64,000 nt of DNA from a virus. The DNA lies in IMG/VR virus record IMGVR_UViG_3300025327_000022, positions 1-64,000 of that record. One strand, given 5' to 3'. The notes beneath the pieces were generated by a model, which worked only from the letters and a program-made list of their open reading frames with translations, was not told the DNA's origin and did no database searches. Below are positions 62,940-64,000 of the stretch, one piece after another; positions within the stretch are counted from its first letter, which is position 1, and every line of letters starts with the position of its first letter. A program made the position numbers and the translations under genes.

Positions 62940-64000
62940 CAAAACTGGTAAATCTGTTGTAGGCCGAGATCGCAGAGCCAGTTTCCCGCTACGTCTACAT
63001 GGAAGTTCTGGCTTATGATATAGAATACCCCAAAGATCATATATACCGGATCTATAAAGTAATCCACATCTATGACGTAACCACATAGATTCAAGAATCC
63101 CGTTTCCTCATTAATCGGGTCTAGCTTATCGGGATAAATCACCAGGGTTAAGTCCTTTTGTGGAAACTTATCAGCGAAAGCCAGTGTCCCTTTTTTAATC
63201 TGTTCCCGCGTAAGATAAACTTGGCCTCTTGACCCGAGCGTATGGCTAGATCGCCAACGCCTGAATTTCTCTTCGGACTCAATATCTCTTGACGTAAACC
63301 ATTTCGGCATGGAGCCGACGCCCCATCCTGTTACATAGGTCGCAATTGGGCCATGATGCCCCCAATCAATATGATGAATTACTGTTTCATCGCTTACAAG
63401 GAAGTCAGGAACGATATCAAGTCCTGGGTCTTTGTTTTTCATAAAGAAAAAGTCGAGCGACTTATCAGGCCCGCATCTAAAGTTTGGCACCCAGGGATCA
63501 TTTAGTGTAGATATGTTGGCTATGTGTTGTCGCACCGGAGATACATCAAAAGGACCGATTGTGAAAGTCTCTCCGCCTGGTAATCCCTCCAATTCTCCTG
63601 GGACATTTACCCAATTGCTGCCACTGAAGCTAACACTGAAAGCGATCGCATCAGGCCCGTCTTCTAGTGCGGCGATAAGATCGCCAATGATAACTTTTTG
63701 GTTGACTCCGTTTCCGTTATTCTCCCAATCATATGCTGAGGTTGGGAGTCCGATGAATGCAGCAGTAAGCAGGTCTTTATCAGCTAGCAACGCTCCCTGA
63801 GAGATTTCTCTATCCTGTGGGAAGGGATTGTCAAGCCACGCAGACCAATCTACTCCTGCAAACTGTACTCCAAATTCCTCTGAGTCAAAGCCGGCGTCCC
63901 ATAGGAATCCGCCCTGAAGATCGAGAAATGTTTGCGCCCCGTCGTTCGTCCATTTTAGCATGTAATCGTTTCGCTTTGGTGCAACAATACTTCGCGTGAG
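62939..64000 (-). CDS. minor tail/baseplate protein, cut by the right window edge
   Basis: An ATG exists at 63961, but the frame stays open to base 64000 with plausible protein (RSIVAPKRNDYMLKW), so the gene most likely continues outside. Visible part: WTNDGAQTFLDLQGGFLWDA, FRRWRSSHTLGSRGQVYLTR, LVIYPDKLDP, YFIDPVYMIFGVFYIISQ. The ending of a large phage tail protein just before the lysis genes is the usual order. Confidence 0.75.
   Translation of the reverse strand, partial: LTRSIVAPKRNDYMLKWTNDGAQTFLDLQGGFLWDAGFDSEEFGVQFAGVDWSAWLDNPFPQDREISQGALLADKDLLTAAFIGLPTSAYDWENNGNGVNQKVIIGDLIAALEDGPDAIAFSVSFSGSNWVNVPGELEGLPGGETFTIGPFDVSPVRQHIANISTLNDPWVPNFRCGPDKSLDFFFMKNKDPGLDIVPDFLVSDETVIHHIDWGHHGPIATYVTGWGVGSMPKWFTSRDIESEEKFRRWRSSHTLGSRGQVYLTREQIKKGTLAFADKFPQKDLTLVIYPDKLDPINEETGFLNLCGYVIDVDYFIDPVYMIFGVFYIISQNFHVDVAGNWLCDLGLQQIYQF

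Noticed and set aside
1-64000. CRISPR array, insertion sequence or integrase
   Set aside because: No regularly spaced direct repeats, no transposase and no tyrosine or serine recombinase was seen on either strand.
1-64000. Alternative genetic code with TGA as Trp
   Set aside because: TGA ends dozens of genes in ATGA overlaps with the next start; the single in-frame TGA at 26940 is an exception.

Overview
The window is a stretch of a tailed double-stranded DNA phage genome (Caudoviricetes). It carries a terminase large subunit, tail-type proteins, an endolysin/holin lysis block, a phage DNA polymerase and over a hundred very short, tightly packed genes. Start codons are ATG, GTG and TTG behind strong GGAGG-type ribosome binding sites, stops are standard, and ATGA/TAATG overlaps are common. 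The host cannot be named from sequence; several proteins (endolysin layout, UDG-polymerase fusion, many small conserved proteins) recall actinobacteriophages, but that is inference. Both window ends cut genes, so the genome is longer than 64 kb.

Layout. 1-11153 (minus strand): a leftward operon that opens with a small-terminase-like protein and passes through tail or appendage proteins (LamG protein, two paralogous 106-residue proteins, two long repeat proteins, a secreted protein with calcium-binding-type repeats) to the terminase large subunit, which leaves the left edge. 11154-11999: a GC-rich divergent spacer. 12000-35800 (plus strand): about 85 small genes, mostly unknown, many of them zinc-ribbon microproteins or single-pass membrane peptides, with a metallophosphoesterase, a SLOG-fold protein, a DUF2786 protein, an AP2-domain protein, a tRNA-Tyr and a tRNA-like element. 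35800-39420: a non-coding RNA locus and a Ro60 (TROVE/vWA) gene. 39475-59944: a secreted lysozyme-like protein, an SNF2-type helicase, a nucleotidyltransferase, a RecB/Cas4-like nuclease, a Sak4-like ATPase with a probable SSB, a primase-helicase, MazG, a dNMP kinase, a UDG-DNA polymerase fusion, an HNH nuclease and a RuvC-like resolvase. 60124-64000 (minus strand): holin, endolysin, a membrane coiled-coil protein and two tail proteins, the last leaving the right edge.

The most interesting part is 35956-36989. Five tandem RNA modules share the same two-strand core: an outer helix whose sequence differs in every copy but always pairs, a short GUGCG-type strand, then GGGUUACUUC; and an 18-nt return strand CCUUC..GCCUNGUUCU. 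Two of the inserts (36187-36274 and 36642-36734) contain tRNA halves in reversed order, T-arm first and D-arm last, with the acceptor stem closed by a loop. Because a Ro60 gene lies directly downstream, the best reading is a family of five phage Y RNAs, with the shared core as the Ro60-binding stem and the inserts as divergent effector domains, several mimicking tRNA. Bacterial and phage Y RNAs that mimic tRNA are known; five divergent copies, including a minimal one and a class-II-like one, look unusual.

How it fits together: early plus-strand genes probably take over the host and replicate DNA (primase-helicase, polymerase, SSB/Sak4, nuclease, resolvase, nucleotide enzymes), the Ro60/Y RNA locus probably handles RNA surveillance or decay, and the two minus-strand blocks build and release virions.
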